Source of the DNA: Blautia hominis
Lineage (GTDB): Bacteria > Bacillota > Clostridia > Lachnospirales > Lachnospiraceae
DNA: 64,000 nt
Reading direction: 5' to 3'
Assembly (NCBI GenBank): GCA_002270465.1
Contig: NQOF01000001.1
Location: 374,501-438,500 of the forward strand
The stretch's first letter is position 1; each line of letters starts with the position of its first letter. The notes under the pieces are model-generated. The model saw only the letters and a list, made by a program, of their open reading frames with translations. It was not told where the DNA came from and did not search any database. Of the stretch, positions 25,896 to 34,503 are shown piece after piece. Made by a program: the position numbers and the translations under genes.

Positions 25896-27401
25896 TTAAT
25901 CCAATTCAATCTCTATAAGTTCCGCCGCCGGAAGCTTTTTACTAGACCCCGCCTTATATTTCTTCAATTCCACGGCAGCCTCTTTCAGCGGCACATTTGT
26001 CCCTGCCCCAGCCATACATCCGCCCGGACACCCCATACCTTCTATCAGGCACCCGTTCATCTTCCCGGCCTTCGCAAGGGTAAGCACCTTTTTACACTCT
26101 GCCAGTCCTTCCGCATGTTCAATATGTACCGGAATTTCCGGATGATATTCCTGCAGACATTCCTCAATGGCCTGCGCCACACCACCGGCAACTGCATACC
26201 CTCTTCCTGCCGCAGTGGCATTATGAAGGCTTCCCTGCTCCTCCATTTCGGATGGCACGATCCCTTTGGCATCAAACATCCCCTGCAGTTCCTCAAAAGT
26301 AATAACAAAATCCACATCACTGCGGACATCCGTTCTGGATGCCTCCAGTTTTTTCGCCGCACAGGGACCTATGAAGACCACACTGGAATTCGGGTATTTC
26401 TGCTTAATACTTCTGGCAGATGCGACCATGGGCGTAAGCTCCTGGGACACACTGTCAATCAAATCCGGAAATTGTTTCTTAGCCAGCATAGACCATGAAG
26501 GACAGCAGGACGTGAGCAGAAACGGCAGTTCCCCGGTGCTCACTTTTTCCGCGTAGTGATGGGCTTCCGCAATCGCCCCTATATCCGCTCCCAGCGCAAC
26601 CTCGTATACTTCCTTAAACCCAAGCTTTATCAGTGCTGCCTTAAATTTTGCCGTGGTTACATCCTTTCCAAACTGTCCTACAAATGCAGGTGCCACCTCA
26701 GCAATGATCTCTTTCCCTTCCCGCAGTGCCCTGGAAAGCTGGAATATCTGGGATTTGTCTGAAATAGCCCCAAACGGGCAGCTCACCATACACATTCCGC
26801 AGGACACGCATTTTTCCGGGTCAATGGCAGCTCTTCCCAGATTGTCACTGCCGATGGCTTTTACACCGCAGGCCCTGGCACAGGGGCGTTCCATTTTGGA
26901 TATAGCATCATAAGGGCAGATGGCTTTGCATTTTCCGCATTTGATACATTTTTCCTGGTCAATCACAGATTTGCCACTGACTATTGATATGGCATTCTTG
27001 GGACATACCTGCTTACAGGGATGAGCCACACACCCTCTGCACATATTACTGACCTGGTACTTATTCGGTTCACAGGCATCGCAGGCAGACGGGATCACCT
27101 GCATAAGAGGCGGCTCATAATATTTCTCATCAATATTACTGTTTTCCATTCCTGCCGTGATATGAACGGCTTCATTTTCAGGGCGCAGAGACATACCCAT
27201 AGCCAAACGTACCCGCTCGCTGGCAACTGCTCTTTCTCTGTAAATACTCTCCCTGTAAGAAGCCCGCTCCTTTACAATATGGTACGGTATCGCTTCTATT
27301 TCACCATTAAAATTGTCCTTTGTGGATTCAAAAGCAACCTTGCAGATTTCTGTAAATACTTCACGCCTGATTTTTTTTACCGGGGTTTCTACACTTCTCA
27401 T
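25896..27401 (-). CDS. [FeFe] hydrogenase, group B-like
   Basis: Protein of 501 aa from the ATG behind AGGAG. N-terminal Fe-S region: CDACEPNKYQVSNMCRGCVAHPCKQVC, CIKCGKCKAICPYDAI and CVSCGMCMVSCPFGAI (at least three [4Fe-4S] sites). The H-cluster domain has the three loop motifs TSCCPSW, GPCAAKK and EGMGCPGGCMAGAG, which bind the diiron cluster. These variants (GPC and GMGCPGGC in place of MPC and EVMAC) indicate group B, a poorly studied clade of monomeric clostridial hydrogenases. Maturases HydEFG are not in the window. It may use reduced ferredoxin, possibly supplied by the 2-oxoacid oxidoreductase at 48 kb. Confidence 0.88.
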   Translation of the reverse strand: MRSVETPVKKIRREVFTEICKVAFESTKDNFNGEIEAIPYHIVKERASYRESIYRERAVASERVRLAMGMSLRPENEAVHITAGMENSNIDEKYYEPPLMQVIPSACDACEPNKYQVSNMCRGCVAHPCKQVCPKNAISIVSGKSVIDQEKCIKCGKCKAICPYDAISKMERPCARACGVKAIGSDNLGRAAIDPEKCVSCGMCMVSCPFGAISDKSQIFQLSRALREGKEIIAEVAPAFVGQFGKDVTTAKFKAALIKLGFKEVYEVALGADIGAIAEAHHYAEKVSTGELPFLLTSCCPSWSMLAKKQFPDLIDSVSQELTPMVASARSIKQKYPNSSVVFIGPCAAKKLEASRTDVRSDVDFVITFEELQGMFDAKGIVPSEMEEQGSLHNATAAGRGYAVAGGVAQAIEECLQEYHPEIPVHIEHAEGLAECKKVLTLAKAGKMNGCLIEGMGCPGGCMAGAGTNVPLKEAAVELKKYKAGSSKKLPAAELIEIELD

Positions 27402-27584
27402 TTTAAGATCTCCTGTTCTCAATCGCGCTGGTGCGTGTCCGAAAATGATTCAGACACACGCTGCTGCTATCCCATCTATCCGCACATAAAATGGTTAGAA
27501 TCTATAGTTTCATACATATTTTATTCTATGGAATATCAGGAGAATTGCAAGTTTTTTATTTCATACACAGTATTGACATTATAT

Positions 27585-28382
27585 TCAGTTTTCTCTTTTC
27601 TTCATCCTGTAAGTCACACAAACCGGCTTCCCTGTCCACGGGTCCTGGCTGATGCAGGCATCCAGGGAAAATACATCTGCCAGGGTTTTATTTGTCATGA
27701 TCTCTTTTGGCGTCCCCTCATACAGTATTTTGCCGGAGCGCATGGCAATCATCCAGTCTGAAAACCTGGCGGCCAGGTTCAGGTCATGGATGACCATGGC
27801 AATGGTCTTCCCCTGCCTTTTATTCAAGTCCTCCAACAATTCCAGTATTTCAAGCTGATGTGCCATATCCAGATATGTGGTAGGCTCATCCAGAAGGATC
27901 AAAGGGGTGTCCTGGGCCAGGGCCATGGCGATCCAGGCCCTCTGTCGCTGCCCTCCGGACAGTGCGTCCATGTCCCGGTCAGCCAGTTCATCCGTGTTGG
28001 TAATGGACAGCGCCCATCTGACTGCCTCATGGTCCTCCTTTTTCAGACGCCCAAATCCCTTTTGATGGGGATATCTGCCGTAGGACACCAGTTCTTTTAC
28101 CGTAAGCCCTCCTGGCGCCTGGGGCGCTTGAGGCAGAATGGCCATATTCCGTGCCACCTCCACTGTGGACATGTGGGCAATCTCCCTGCCGTCCAGAAGC
28201 ACATGGCCTTCCCGAATGGGCGTCATACGGGAGAGGGCTTTTAAAAGAGTGGATTTTCCACAGCCGTTCGGACCGATAACAGAGGTAATGCGGCCCCTGG
28301 GAATTTGCACATCCATTGCCGGGATGACCGTGTTTTGATGGTATGCAACGGAAATGCTTTTTCCTGTAAGTACAGCATCCAT
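27585..28382 (-). CDS. Iron-siderophore ABC transporter ATP-binding protein (FecE/FepC-like)
   Basis: ABC ATPase of 265 aa: Walker A GPNGCGKST (residues about 36-44), signature LSGGQRQRAW, Walker B LILLDEPTTYLD, switch His in MVIHDLNLA. The MTPIREGHVLLDGREIAHM region and MATEGLP-type start are typical of FecE/FhuC. Last gene of fecBCDE order: binding protein, two permeases, ATPase, with 13 bp to the permease stop. Confidence 0.93.
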   Translation of the reverse strand: MDAVLTGKSISVAYHQNTVIPAMDVQIPRGRITSVIGPNGCGKSTLLKALSRMTPIREGHVLLDGREIAHMSTVEVARNMAILPQAPQAPGGLTVKELVSYGRYPHQKGFGRLKKEDHEAVRWALSITNTDELADRDMDALSGGQRQRAWIAMALAQDTPLILLDEPTTYLDMAHQLEILELLEDLNKRQGKTIAMVIHDLNLAARFSDWMIAMRSGKILYEGTPKEIMTNKTLADVFSLDACISQDPWTGKPVCVTYRMKKREN

Positions 28383-28395
28383 ATAGAAATCTCCT

Positions 28396-29400
28396 TTACG
28401 TTTTGATCAGTAAATATAGAAAATACGGTGCTCCGATCACCGCTGCCACGATCCCCACCGGAATCTCATTGGGGGACAGCAGCGTCCGGGATATCATGTC
28501 TGCGTATGTCATCAGCACAGCACCTGTCAGCACGGTGGCCGGAACCAGGATCCTGTAATTTGGCCCCACCAGGCGTCGGGCCAGATGGGGGCAGACCAGC
28601 CCTACAAAACTCAGGCCTCCGCCTACTGCACAGCAAAGGCTGGACATGGCAATGGCGGCACCGAGAAGGAACACCGACTGCCCGGACACCTCCGCCCCCA
28701 AGCCTGTAGCTGTCTGGTACCCTAGAGACAGCACATTCAGGGTACGGCTTTTATAAAAGATAAATGCTCCCAGAATAAAAAGGCAGAAAAAAAGCAGCCG
28801 CACATTTGGCCAGTTAGCTCCCCAGATACTGCCCGACAGCCAGTTCTGTACAAATGCATGATCACTGTCCGGCAGCCGGAGCATCAATATGGTGGTCACA
28901 CTGGACACAGCCGTGGAGACCGCCACGCCCATCAGCAGCAGTCTGCGCGGGGAAATGCCCTGTTTTGTAAGGGCAAGCCTGTAATCCACTGCGGCAGCTG
29001 CCATGGAACCCGCGAAGGCCAGTATGGGAAGCAGGATCGTCAGGCTGACGGAGCTTTGGGGAACAAATACAAAAAATGCTGCCACAAAAAGCCCGGCGCC
29101 TGCATTGATCCCCAGAATCCCCGGCTCCGCCATTTCGTTTTTGGATACCCCCTGGATCACACAGCCGGAGACAGCCAGACCTACGCCCACCAACAGGCTG
29201 GTGAAGACCCTCGGAAGCCGTAAGTTAAGAAGTGTATAGCGGACACTTTTCCCACCGCCGCCCCGAAAGATCTCCCACATTTCTTCCAAGCTTATTTTCC
29301 GGTATCCTGCATTTATCTCCAGCCAGATACCGGTAAGCAGCAGTAAGATCAACAGGGTAAATACCGTACCCGTACGGATCTTGCGTCTTCTCTCACTCAA
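28396..29400 (-). CDS. Iron-siderophore ABC transporter permease (FecD-like)
   Basis: BtuC/FecCD-fold permease of 334 aa with about ten helices; GILGINAGAGLFVAAFF and GLVCPHLARRLVGPNYRILVPATVLTGA are the family signatures for the coupling helix. Starts at TTG behind GGAGGAGAGGACTT and overlaps the FecC-like gene stop by 8 bp, implying coupled translation. Heterodimer with 29393-30400. Confidence 0.92.
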   Translation of the reverse strand: MSERRRKIRTGTVFTLLILLLLTGIWLEINAGYRKISLEEMWEIFRGGGGKSVRYTLLNLRLPRVFTSLLVGVGLAVSGCVIQGVSKNEMAEPGILGINAGAGLFVAAFFVFVPQSSVSLTILLPILAFAGSMAAAAVDYRLALTKQGISPRRLLLMGVAVSTAVSSVTTILMLRLPDSDHAFVQNWLSGSIWGANWPNVRLLFFCLFILGAFIFYKSRTLNVLSLGYQTATGLGAEVSGQSVFLLGAAIAMSSLCCAVGGGLSFVGLVCPHLARRLVGPNYRILVPATVLTGAVLMTYADMISRTLLSPNEIPVGIVAAVIGAPYFLYLLIKT

Positions 29401-30400
29401 AAGTCCTCTCCTCCTTCCGGGCCGTAAAGATAAAGAACGGCACGCCGATCACAGCAAAAACCAATCCGATAGGAACCTCCCCCGGTGCATTGATGATCCT
29501 GGAAATAATATCTGCTGCCAGCATGAAGAAAGCCCCTGCCACCATGGAACAGGGGATGACCGATCTGTAATCAGCACCTGTAAAATACCGTACAACGTGA
29601 GGCACCATCAGCCCCACAAAAGCCACCGGTCCGGCAAGAGCCACAGCGCCTCCCGCAAGCACCAGCACTACCGAAAGACAGGCTGTGCGGGAGCCTTCCA
29701 CGGCAAGACCAAGCCCTCTTGCCGCCTCCTCCCCCAGACTCAGCAGGGAAACCCGCCCGGAAAGAAATACTGCGGCGGCAAGGCCTAAAAGGATCACCGG
29801 CCCGGCAAAAACAAGCTGTTTTGCACGTATTCCCGCCACACCGCCTGCGGTCCAGAAAGTGAGATTATATCCGATCTTACACAAAATCGCCACTGCCTGG
29901 CTCAGAGACGAGAGAAAAATACTCACAGCACTTCCCGCAAGTACGAGTCTCACAGGATCCAGCCTGCGCCGTTTCAGGCTCATGAGTCCATATACAACCA
30001 GCATAGCGGCTGCCGCTCCCAGAAATGAGAAAAACACAACGCCTGAAAAATTCAGCCCCGGAAGAAAAGCAAGGCAGAGAGCCAAAGCAAATGAGGCTCC
30101 CGCATTGATGCCCAGCAGTCCGGAATCAGCAAGCGGATTTCCGGTCACCCCCTGCATCATGGCTCCCGCTGCGGAAAATGCTGCTCCCACCAAAATACAG
30201 CCCACGGTCCTGGGTACTCTCAATTCCCGTATGACCAGATGCTGCTGGTCTGTAAGATCCGGTTTTATCACAGCCCGCACCACCTGTCCAAAAGGTATAC
30301 CGGTACTACCGTACAATACGGAAAGGACTGCGGCCAGTAAAACTGCCGCAGCTCCTGCTGTCAAAAACCATGCTGTCTTCTTTTTTGCATCTATGCCCAT
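29393..30400 (-). CDS. Iron-siderophore ABC transporter permease (FecC-like)
   Basis: BtuC/FecCD-fold permease of 335 aa. Seen: GLLGINAGASFALALCLAF, GFTVGG-type core GVAGIRAKQLVFAGPVI, and GLMVPHVVRYFTGADYRSVIPCSMVAGAFFMLAADIISR coupling motif. Its ATG overlaps the stop of the binding-protein gene (TAATG). Partner of the adjacent permease. Confidence 0.92.
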   Translation of the reverse strand: MGIDAKKKTAWFLTAGAAAVLLAAVLSVLYGSTGIPFGQVVRAVIKPDLTDQQHLVIRELRVPRTVGCILVGAAFSAAGAMMQGVTGNPLADSGLLGINAGASFALALCLAFLPGLNFSGVVFFSFLGAAAAMLVVYGLMSLKRRRLDPVRLVLAGSAVSIFLSSLSQAVAILCKIGYNLTFWTAGGVAGIRAKQLVFAGPVILLGLAAAVFLSGRVSLLSLGEEAARGLGLAVEGSRTACLSVVLVLAGGAVALAGPVAFVGLMVPHVVRYFTGADYRSVIPCSMVAGAFFMLAADIISRIINAPGEVPIGLVFAVIGVPFFIFTARKEERTFE

Positions 30401-31410
30401 TATTTTCCCTCAAATCCTCTGAAGAAATCAATAAAGATATCAAGCTGTGCGCTGTAGGTGATGGGGTCTCTGTGCATGAAAGAAACCTGTTCATAGGGCA
30501 GCACCCTTCCTTCTTTTACAGCATCCAGGCTGTTCCAAAGCTGTGACTCTTCCACAAAAGAGCTGTCCGTATCTGCCAGCACGCCATAGAAAATAAAATC
30601 ACCGGTATATTCGGGCAGCGCTTCCAGGGAAACCACCTGATACTGGGTATCACCATCCACCATATGGGTCTGCACTGCCTCCGGTGCTTTCAGCTCCCAC
30701 ATGTCATAGAGAATGGAACCGCCCCTTGCAAAATGACTGCCCATGGTGTAAATCTGCTGGGGCCATACTTCCACAATAGAAACTGTCCTGTCCCCCACAA
30801 TACCCCGGATCTCATCCTTAACGTTCATGACACGCCGGTTGAAATCGGCAATGTAAGCCTCCGCCTCCTGCCTTTTTCCTACCAGGTCTGCAATATAGCG
30901 GAATACGTCCTCATCACTGCGCTTTCCGTCCTGAATATATACCGTTGGAGCTATTTCCGAATACTTCTCATAGTCTGCTTCCGTAATTGTCACGATCAGA
31001 TCCGGTTCCTGGGCTGCTATCATTTCAAGGGAAGTCTCCGCACTGGTAATGTCCATCTCCTTGATCCCATCCACTTTATCAGACAAAAACGGATTTGACA
31101 GGGAGTAAGGAGATGCTATAGCAGGTTTTACATCCACCGCCAAAAACTCGCCCAGATAATAATCAGAAACTATGGTCCGGGGATCTTCCGGTATTTCGAC
31201 CTCTCCTTTATCCGTCTCAACAATGCGCATTCCCTCTTTGACAGCCGATGTGGATGACTGATTCTCAGGACTTTTCGCATTCTGGGAGGTACTTTTCTTT
31301 TCCGTATCCACCTTATCTTTTCCTGTTCCCTGTGCAGAGCATCCTGCTAACAGGCTCACGGCAGCCAGCACCGCAAAAGCCGGCGCCAGTTTTCTTGTCA
31401 AATTCATCAT
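30400..31410 (-). CDS. Iron-siderophore ABC transporter substrate-binding lipoprotein
   Basis: Lipoprotein of 336 aa: signal peptide with lipobox LLAGC (cleavage before Cys24 approximately), a linker rich in K/S/T, then a class III binding-protein fold (DPRTIVSDYYLGEFLAVDVKPAIASPY ... AQEPDLIVTITEADYEKYSEIAPTVYIQDG ... FFRGFEGK). The DLIV...YEKYSEIAPTVY pattern is typical of FecB/FhuD/FepB. First gene of the fec-like operon, with an iron-box-like operator upstream and a divergent AraC regulator. The siderophore is unknown. Confidence 0.92.
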   Translation of the reverse strand: MMNLTRKLAPAFAVLAAVSLLAGCSAQGTGKDKVDTEKKSTSQNAKSPENQSSTSAVKEGMRIVETDKGEVEIPEDPRTIVSDYYLGEFLAVDVKPAIASPYSLSNPFLSDKVDGIKEMDITSAETSLEMIAAQEPDLIVTITEADYEKYSEIAPTVYIQDGKRSDEDVFRYIADLVGKRQEAEAYIADFNRRVMNVKDEIRGIVGDRTVSIVEVWPQQIYTMGSHFARGGSILYDMWELKAPEAVQTHMVDGDTQYQVVSLEALPEYTGDFIFYGVLADTDSSFVEESQLWNSLDAVKEGRVLPYEQVSFMHRDPITYSAQLDIFIDFFRGFEGK

Positions 31411-31445
31411 AATGTCAACCCTTTCTCAATTACATTCTATCCCTT

Positions 31446-31502
31446 AGTTAGTTATAGCTAATTGACAGCAGTTATTCTAGCATACTATACTATTTAAGGC
31501 AA
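31446..31502 (-). promoter_or_regulatory. Promoter of the siderophore transporter operon with AGTTAG box
   Basis: Minus-strand TTGCCT (31497-31502), 17-bp spacer, TAGAAT (31474-31479). The box AGTTAG TTATAG CTAATT (31446-31463) ends 10 nt after the -10, the same geometry as at 6104-6160; one base differs from the perfect repeat. It probably marks an iron-dependent repressor site shared with the flavodoxin operon. Confidence 0.7.
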
Positions 31503-31614
31503 CATTTTTTCTTAATTGCACCTGATAGGAATATTTCCGTCACCGCATATGCAAACAGATATTTCTGTGGTAAACCTGTAAAACCGAGACATAATAAGAA
31601 AAAGGAGGAGCAAT

Positions 31615-32622
31615 ATGAGTATACACAGCCATCGCGAATTTCAAGACGTCATTCTGCAGAATCTGGAATTCCATCCTATCAAAGAAAACCACTGCACCCG
31701 GTTTACCAACAAAAACCGCCCTGAGGACGGCACTTTTGTTTTATACGAACGGCCCGGTCTGTATTCATTGGCAGCCGCAGATTATACGGCTGCAGCCCCT
31801 TTCTCTCTTAAATTTGAATGCCGGGAAACCCTGCTTCGTTTCGGCAGTTTCTACTATGGGAAAACCCGTTTTGAAATCCAAGGGATTGCCGCACATACCT
31901 CCTCCCCTGCGTCTTTTCTGGTACGCGAGGAGAACATGAAGGGCCGGCAGTTCTGGAATGCAGGACAAAAATGCCGGGGAATTGAATTTGCTTTACATCC
32001 CGCCTTCCTGAAACAACTGAACACCATCGACCCCCATACTTCTGTACTGGACAGTCTCTCCAAAAACCGCACATACCATTCATTACCTCCGGCAGTTGTC
32101 ACAACGCTGCACCAATTGTTTCGCATGATACAAATGGACAGCCTGACGCCTCTCATGCTGGAGGGCAGTCTTATTCAATGCATGGGGATGATAACAGGAT
32201 CCATGGAACAGGGTATGCTCCATACCCCGGAAGAGATGCCTGCTGTGTATTTGGGAAAGAAAAAGATAACCTTTGATGAATTTGACCTGCTGGCAATTCA
32301 GCAGGCAAAACAGATACTCACGGAAAACCTGGCCAATGCCCCCACGATTGCGCAGCTTGGCAAACAGGTTTTTCTTAATGAGCAGAAATTGAAAGCCGGT
32401 TTTTCCATGTGTTTTCACATGACGATCGGCTGTTATCTGAAAGAATGCCGCATGGCTAAAGCTGCCGCCCTGCTCACAGCCACCAACTTAAGTGTCAGGG
32501 AAATTGGGCAGGCTGTGGGCTATGCAAGCTGTGCAAGTTTTATCAAAACCTTCCGCAGCCATTATCAAAAAACGCCGCAGGCTTTCCGCCTTACACATCC
32601 GGGCGGCAGTCATGAAAAGTAA
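31615..32622 (+). CDS. AraC-family regulator, siderophore-type (PchR/YbtA-like)
   Basis: Protein of 335 aa on the plus strand. The C-terminal 100 residues form the AraC double HTH (PTIAQLGKQVFLNEQKLKAGFSMCFHMTIGCYLKECRM ... LSVREIGQAVGYASCASFIKTFRSHYQKTPQAFR). The N-terminal region, with FSLKFECRETLLRFGSFYYGKTRFEI, is a putative ligand-sensing domain as in PchR, YbtA and RhrA, which sense ferric siderophore. Divergent from the siderophore transporter, which it likely activates. RBS AAGGAGGAGCAAT. Confidence 0.85.
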   Translation: MSIHSHREFQDVILQNLEFHPIKENHCTRFTNKNRPEDGTFVLYERPGLYSLAAADYTAAAPFSLKFECRETLLRFGSFYYGKTRFEIQGIAAHTSSPASFLVREENMKGRQFWNAGQKCRGIEFALHPAFLKQLNTIDPHTSVLDSLSKNRTYHSLPPAVVTTLHQLFRMIQMDSLTPLMLEGSLIQCMGMITGSMEQGMLHTPEEMPAVYLGKKKITFDEFDLLAIQQAKQILTENLANAPTIAQLGKQVFLNEQKLKAGFSMCFHMTIGCYLKECRMAKAAALLTATNLSVREIGQAVGYASCASFIKTFRSHYQKTPQAFRLTHPGGSHEK

Positions 32623-33167
32623 TCTTCTGCCAGAATGGCATATCCTGATGCGTCGCAGATTCCCTGATTATTCAAGTCGGCCTGCCTTCTGGTGCCTTCG
32701 TATTTCATTCCGCACTTCTGCATCACTTTTCCGGAATTGAAATTACGTGGGTCATGGCGGGATTCCACACGATTCACCTGTACTTCCTCCATAAAATAGC
32801 GAATCACCTCTTTGAGTGCCTCAGAGGTCACGCCTTTGTGCCACCAGTCTCTTCCAATACAGTAGCCAATGTGGACCATTTTTATAGAATCATCTTTGGA
32901 TACAACGGAAATGCCGCCCACCGGTTCCTCCCCATTTTCCTTTACCGTGATGGCCCACTGATAAAAGTCTTTCTCTCCATAGTGAAATATCCAGTCTTCC
33001 AAAACTTCCCTGGAAACTTCCTGGCTCTTGTGAGCAGGCCACATAAGGTACTTTGTCACCTGTTCATCCTTTGCCCAGTTGTGAAACATTGCCGCTGCAT
33101 CGTGAATGGTAAAACGGCGCAGAAGTAATCTGTCCGTCTCCAACACTTTCGTTCCTTTATGCTGCAT
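32610..33167 (-). CDS. GNAT N-acetyltransferase
   Basis: Protein of 185 aa with the RimJ-like start LETDRLLLRRFTIHDAAAMFHNWAKDEQVTKYLMWPAH, a CoA loop CIGRDWWHKGVTSEALKEVI (G-x-G/A-type, altered) and the C-terminal NSGKVMQKCGMKYEG. Its 3' end overlaps the plus-strand AraC gene by 13 bp (convergent). Substrate unknown. Confidence 0.85.
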   Translation of the reverse strand: MQHKGTKVLETDRLLLRRFTIHDAAAMFHNWAKDEQVTKYLMWPAHKSQEVSREVLEDWIFHYGEKDFYQWAITVKENGEEPVGGISVVSKDDSIKMVHIGYCIGRDWWHKGVTSEALKEVIRYFMEEVQVNRVESRHDPRNFNSGKVMQKCGMKYEGTRRQADLNNQGICDASGYAILAEDYFS

Positions 33168-33208
33168 GGATTCCGCCTCCTTTTCTAATTTTATAAGCTT
33201 TTTATAAG

Positions 33209-33991
33209 CTAAAACAGTTCATCCAACAATATATAATATCTGATTTTCTCCCAGTCCGGAGCGATTTCCAGTTCCTCAAACAACTGCTTTACGCACCCTT
33301 CATTTTTTCCTATATTGTATTGCAGGCTTCTGACACACAGTGCAATATCCTGCCAAAGATCCGCCATGCCGGCTCTTCCCAGATCTATAAAACCACTGAT
33401 TCTCTTATTTTCAGCAAAAATATTGGGCAGACAGTAGTCTCCATGGGAAAAAACCATCTCCTCCCTGGGTTTATGTTCTCTCAGCCATAAAAGAAGTTCT
33501 TCCGGGCTGTGAAATTCTTTTGTTCCGTATAGATCCGGCTCTGTTCCTGTTTCCAATTCCAGCCCCTCTGCCACATTGACAGAAGCCTGCTGTAATTTAA
33601 AGTCCAGATTCCGCATGGCCGGACACCCGCTGATATCCACCTGCCGCAGCATTTTCAGCCCCTCCGCAAGCAGATGGACCAAAAGTCTGGGATTTTTCAA
33701 ATACTGCGTATCACAGAGCATGGCGCCCTTTATTTTGGTCATCAGCAAAAATCTTGTATCCCCCATTTTCTCTGCACAGATGATCTTTGGTACCGGAAGT
33801 CTGCCCTGCAGCCAGCTCAGGATTTCATGCTCATTTCCGGATTCCTCCCTGTCTCTCTCTGCCTTCAGAACCATGTCTGAAAAACAAAGTATCTGGGAGC
33901 CTGACCTGCCGATGGTATCCCTGCTGTATTCCTTGCTCTCTATCTGTTTTTTTATACTTTCTGGAATCTTTCCTTCCATACCTGCCCTCAT
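33209..33991 (-). CDS. APH(3')-like aminoglycoside phosphotransferase
   Basis: Kinase-fold protein of 260 aa strongly resembling APH(3')-III over its whole length. Seen: ATP-site Lys in VLKAER, LPVPKI, GCPAMRNLD, catalytic HGDYCLPNIF (Asp and metal-binding Asn), metal motif DLGRAG, and the C-terminal DWEKIRYYILLDELF that is nearly identical to the end of APH(3')-III. All catalytic residues are present. The family O-phosphorylates kanamycin-type aminoglycosides; whether this chromosomal relative does so is untested. A start four codons later is possible. Confidence 0.88.
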   Translation of the reverse strand: MRAGMEGKIPESIKKQIESKEYSRDTIGRSGSQILCFSDMVLKAERDREESGNEHEILSWLQGRLPVPKIICAEKMGDTRFLLMTKIKGAMLCDTQYLKNPRLLVHLLAEGLKMLRQVDISGCPAMRNLDFKLQQASVNVAEGLELETGTEPDLYGTKEFHSPEELLLWLREHKPREEMVFSHGDYCLPNIFAENKRISGFIDLGRAGMADLWQDIALCVRSLQYNIGKNEGCVKQLFEELEIAPDWEKIRYYILLDELF

Positions 33992-33998
33992 TCTGCTT

Positions 33999-34442
33999 CT
34001 ATTTAGCGCATTTTTTCATAAAGATCAAATCTTTATCTGTCTCAAATCCATTCTTTTCATAAAAATGCTCTGTGGCATTTCCTCGAAGTGTCATGAGCTG
34101 AATCTTGTCAATGCCTTTTTCCTGCAGTCTTCGCTCAAATTCATGGTAGATAGCAGAACCGAGTCCGTTTCCACGGCTGGCATTTTTTACACAAAACTCT
34201 TTTATCTCAAACAAAATGCCATCGTAAAACTGTTCGGAAAATCCTAAGACCATGCCGCAGAGAACTTCCTCCTCAAAGGCACAAATCCCGTAAAAAGTTT
34301 CGGCCGCCGCCATCTGCCCCAGTCTCTTTCCCGCAGTCTCCTCTGTCCAGGCATCGTTCCACGGCGGAGCATTAAACGTCTCCACATACATGGCTGCAAG
34401 GGACGGCAGATCCTCTCTCTCAATTTCTTTATATGTAAGCAT
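33999..34442 (-). CDS. GNAT N-acetyltransferase
   Basis: Protein of 147 aa. CoA loop SRGNGLGSAIYHEFE (residues about 86-100), substrate strand GMVLGFSEQFYDGILFEIKEFCV, and the C-terminal NATEHFYEKNGFETDKDLIFMKK. The PPWNDAWTEETA opening resembles AAC(6')-like and related small acetyltransferases but is not diagnostic. Ends 7 bp before the APH-like gene, so the two are probably co-transcribed. Confidence 0.85.
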   Translation of the reverse strand: MLTYKEIEREDLPSLAAMYVETFNAPPWNDAWTEETAGKRLGQMAAAETFYGICAFEEEVLCGMVLGFSEQFYDGILFEIKEFCVKNASRGNGLGSAIYHEFERRLQEKGIDKIQLMTLRGNATEHFYEKNGFETDKDLIFMKKCAK

Positions 34443-34503
34443 TTATGAAACCTCCTCTATGAAAATAACAGAATCCCAAAGTGTGTCTCAGCACATCTCC
34501 ATC

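Noticed and set aside
27433-27460. Inverted repeat after the FecE-like gene as a strong terminator
   Set aside because: Arms GCGTGTC and GACACACGC need a bulge and no U-run follows on the minus strand.
29381-30422. Plus-strand frames opposite the siderophore permeases
   Set aside because: Repetitive Ala/Pro/Arg-rich translation typical of antisense to membrane genes.
33999-34442. AAC(6') aminoglycoside acetyltransferase beside the APH-like gene
   Set aside because: Sequence has only general GNAT motifs; association alone is not enough.
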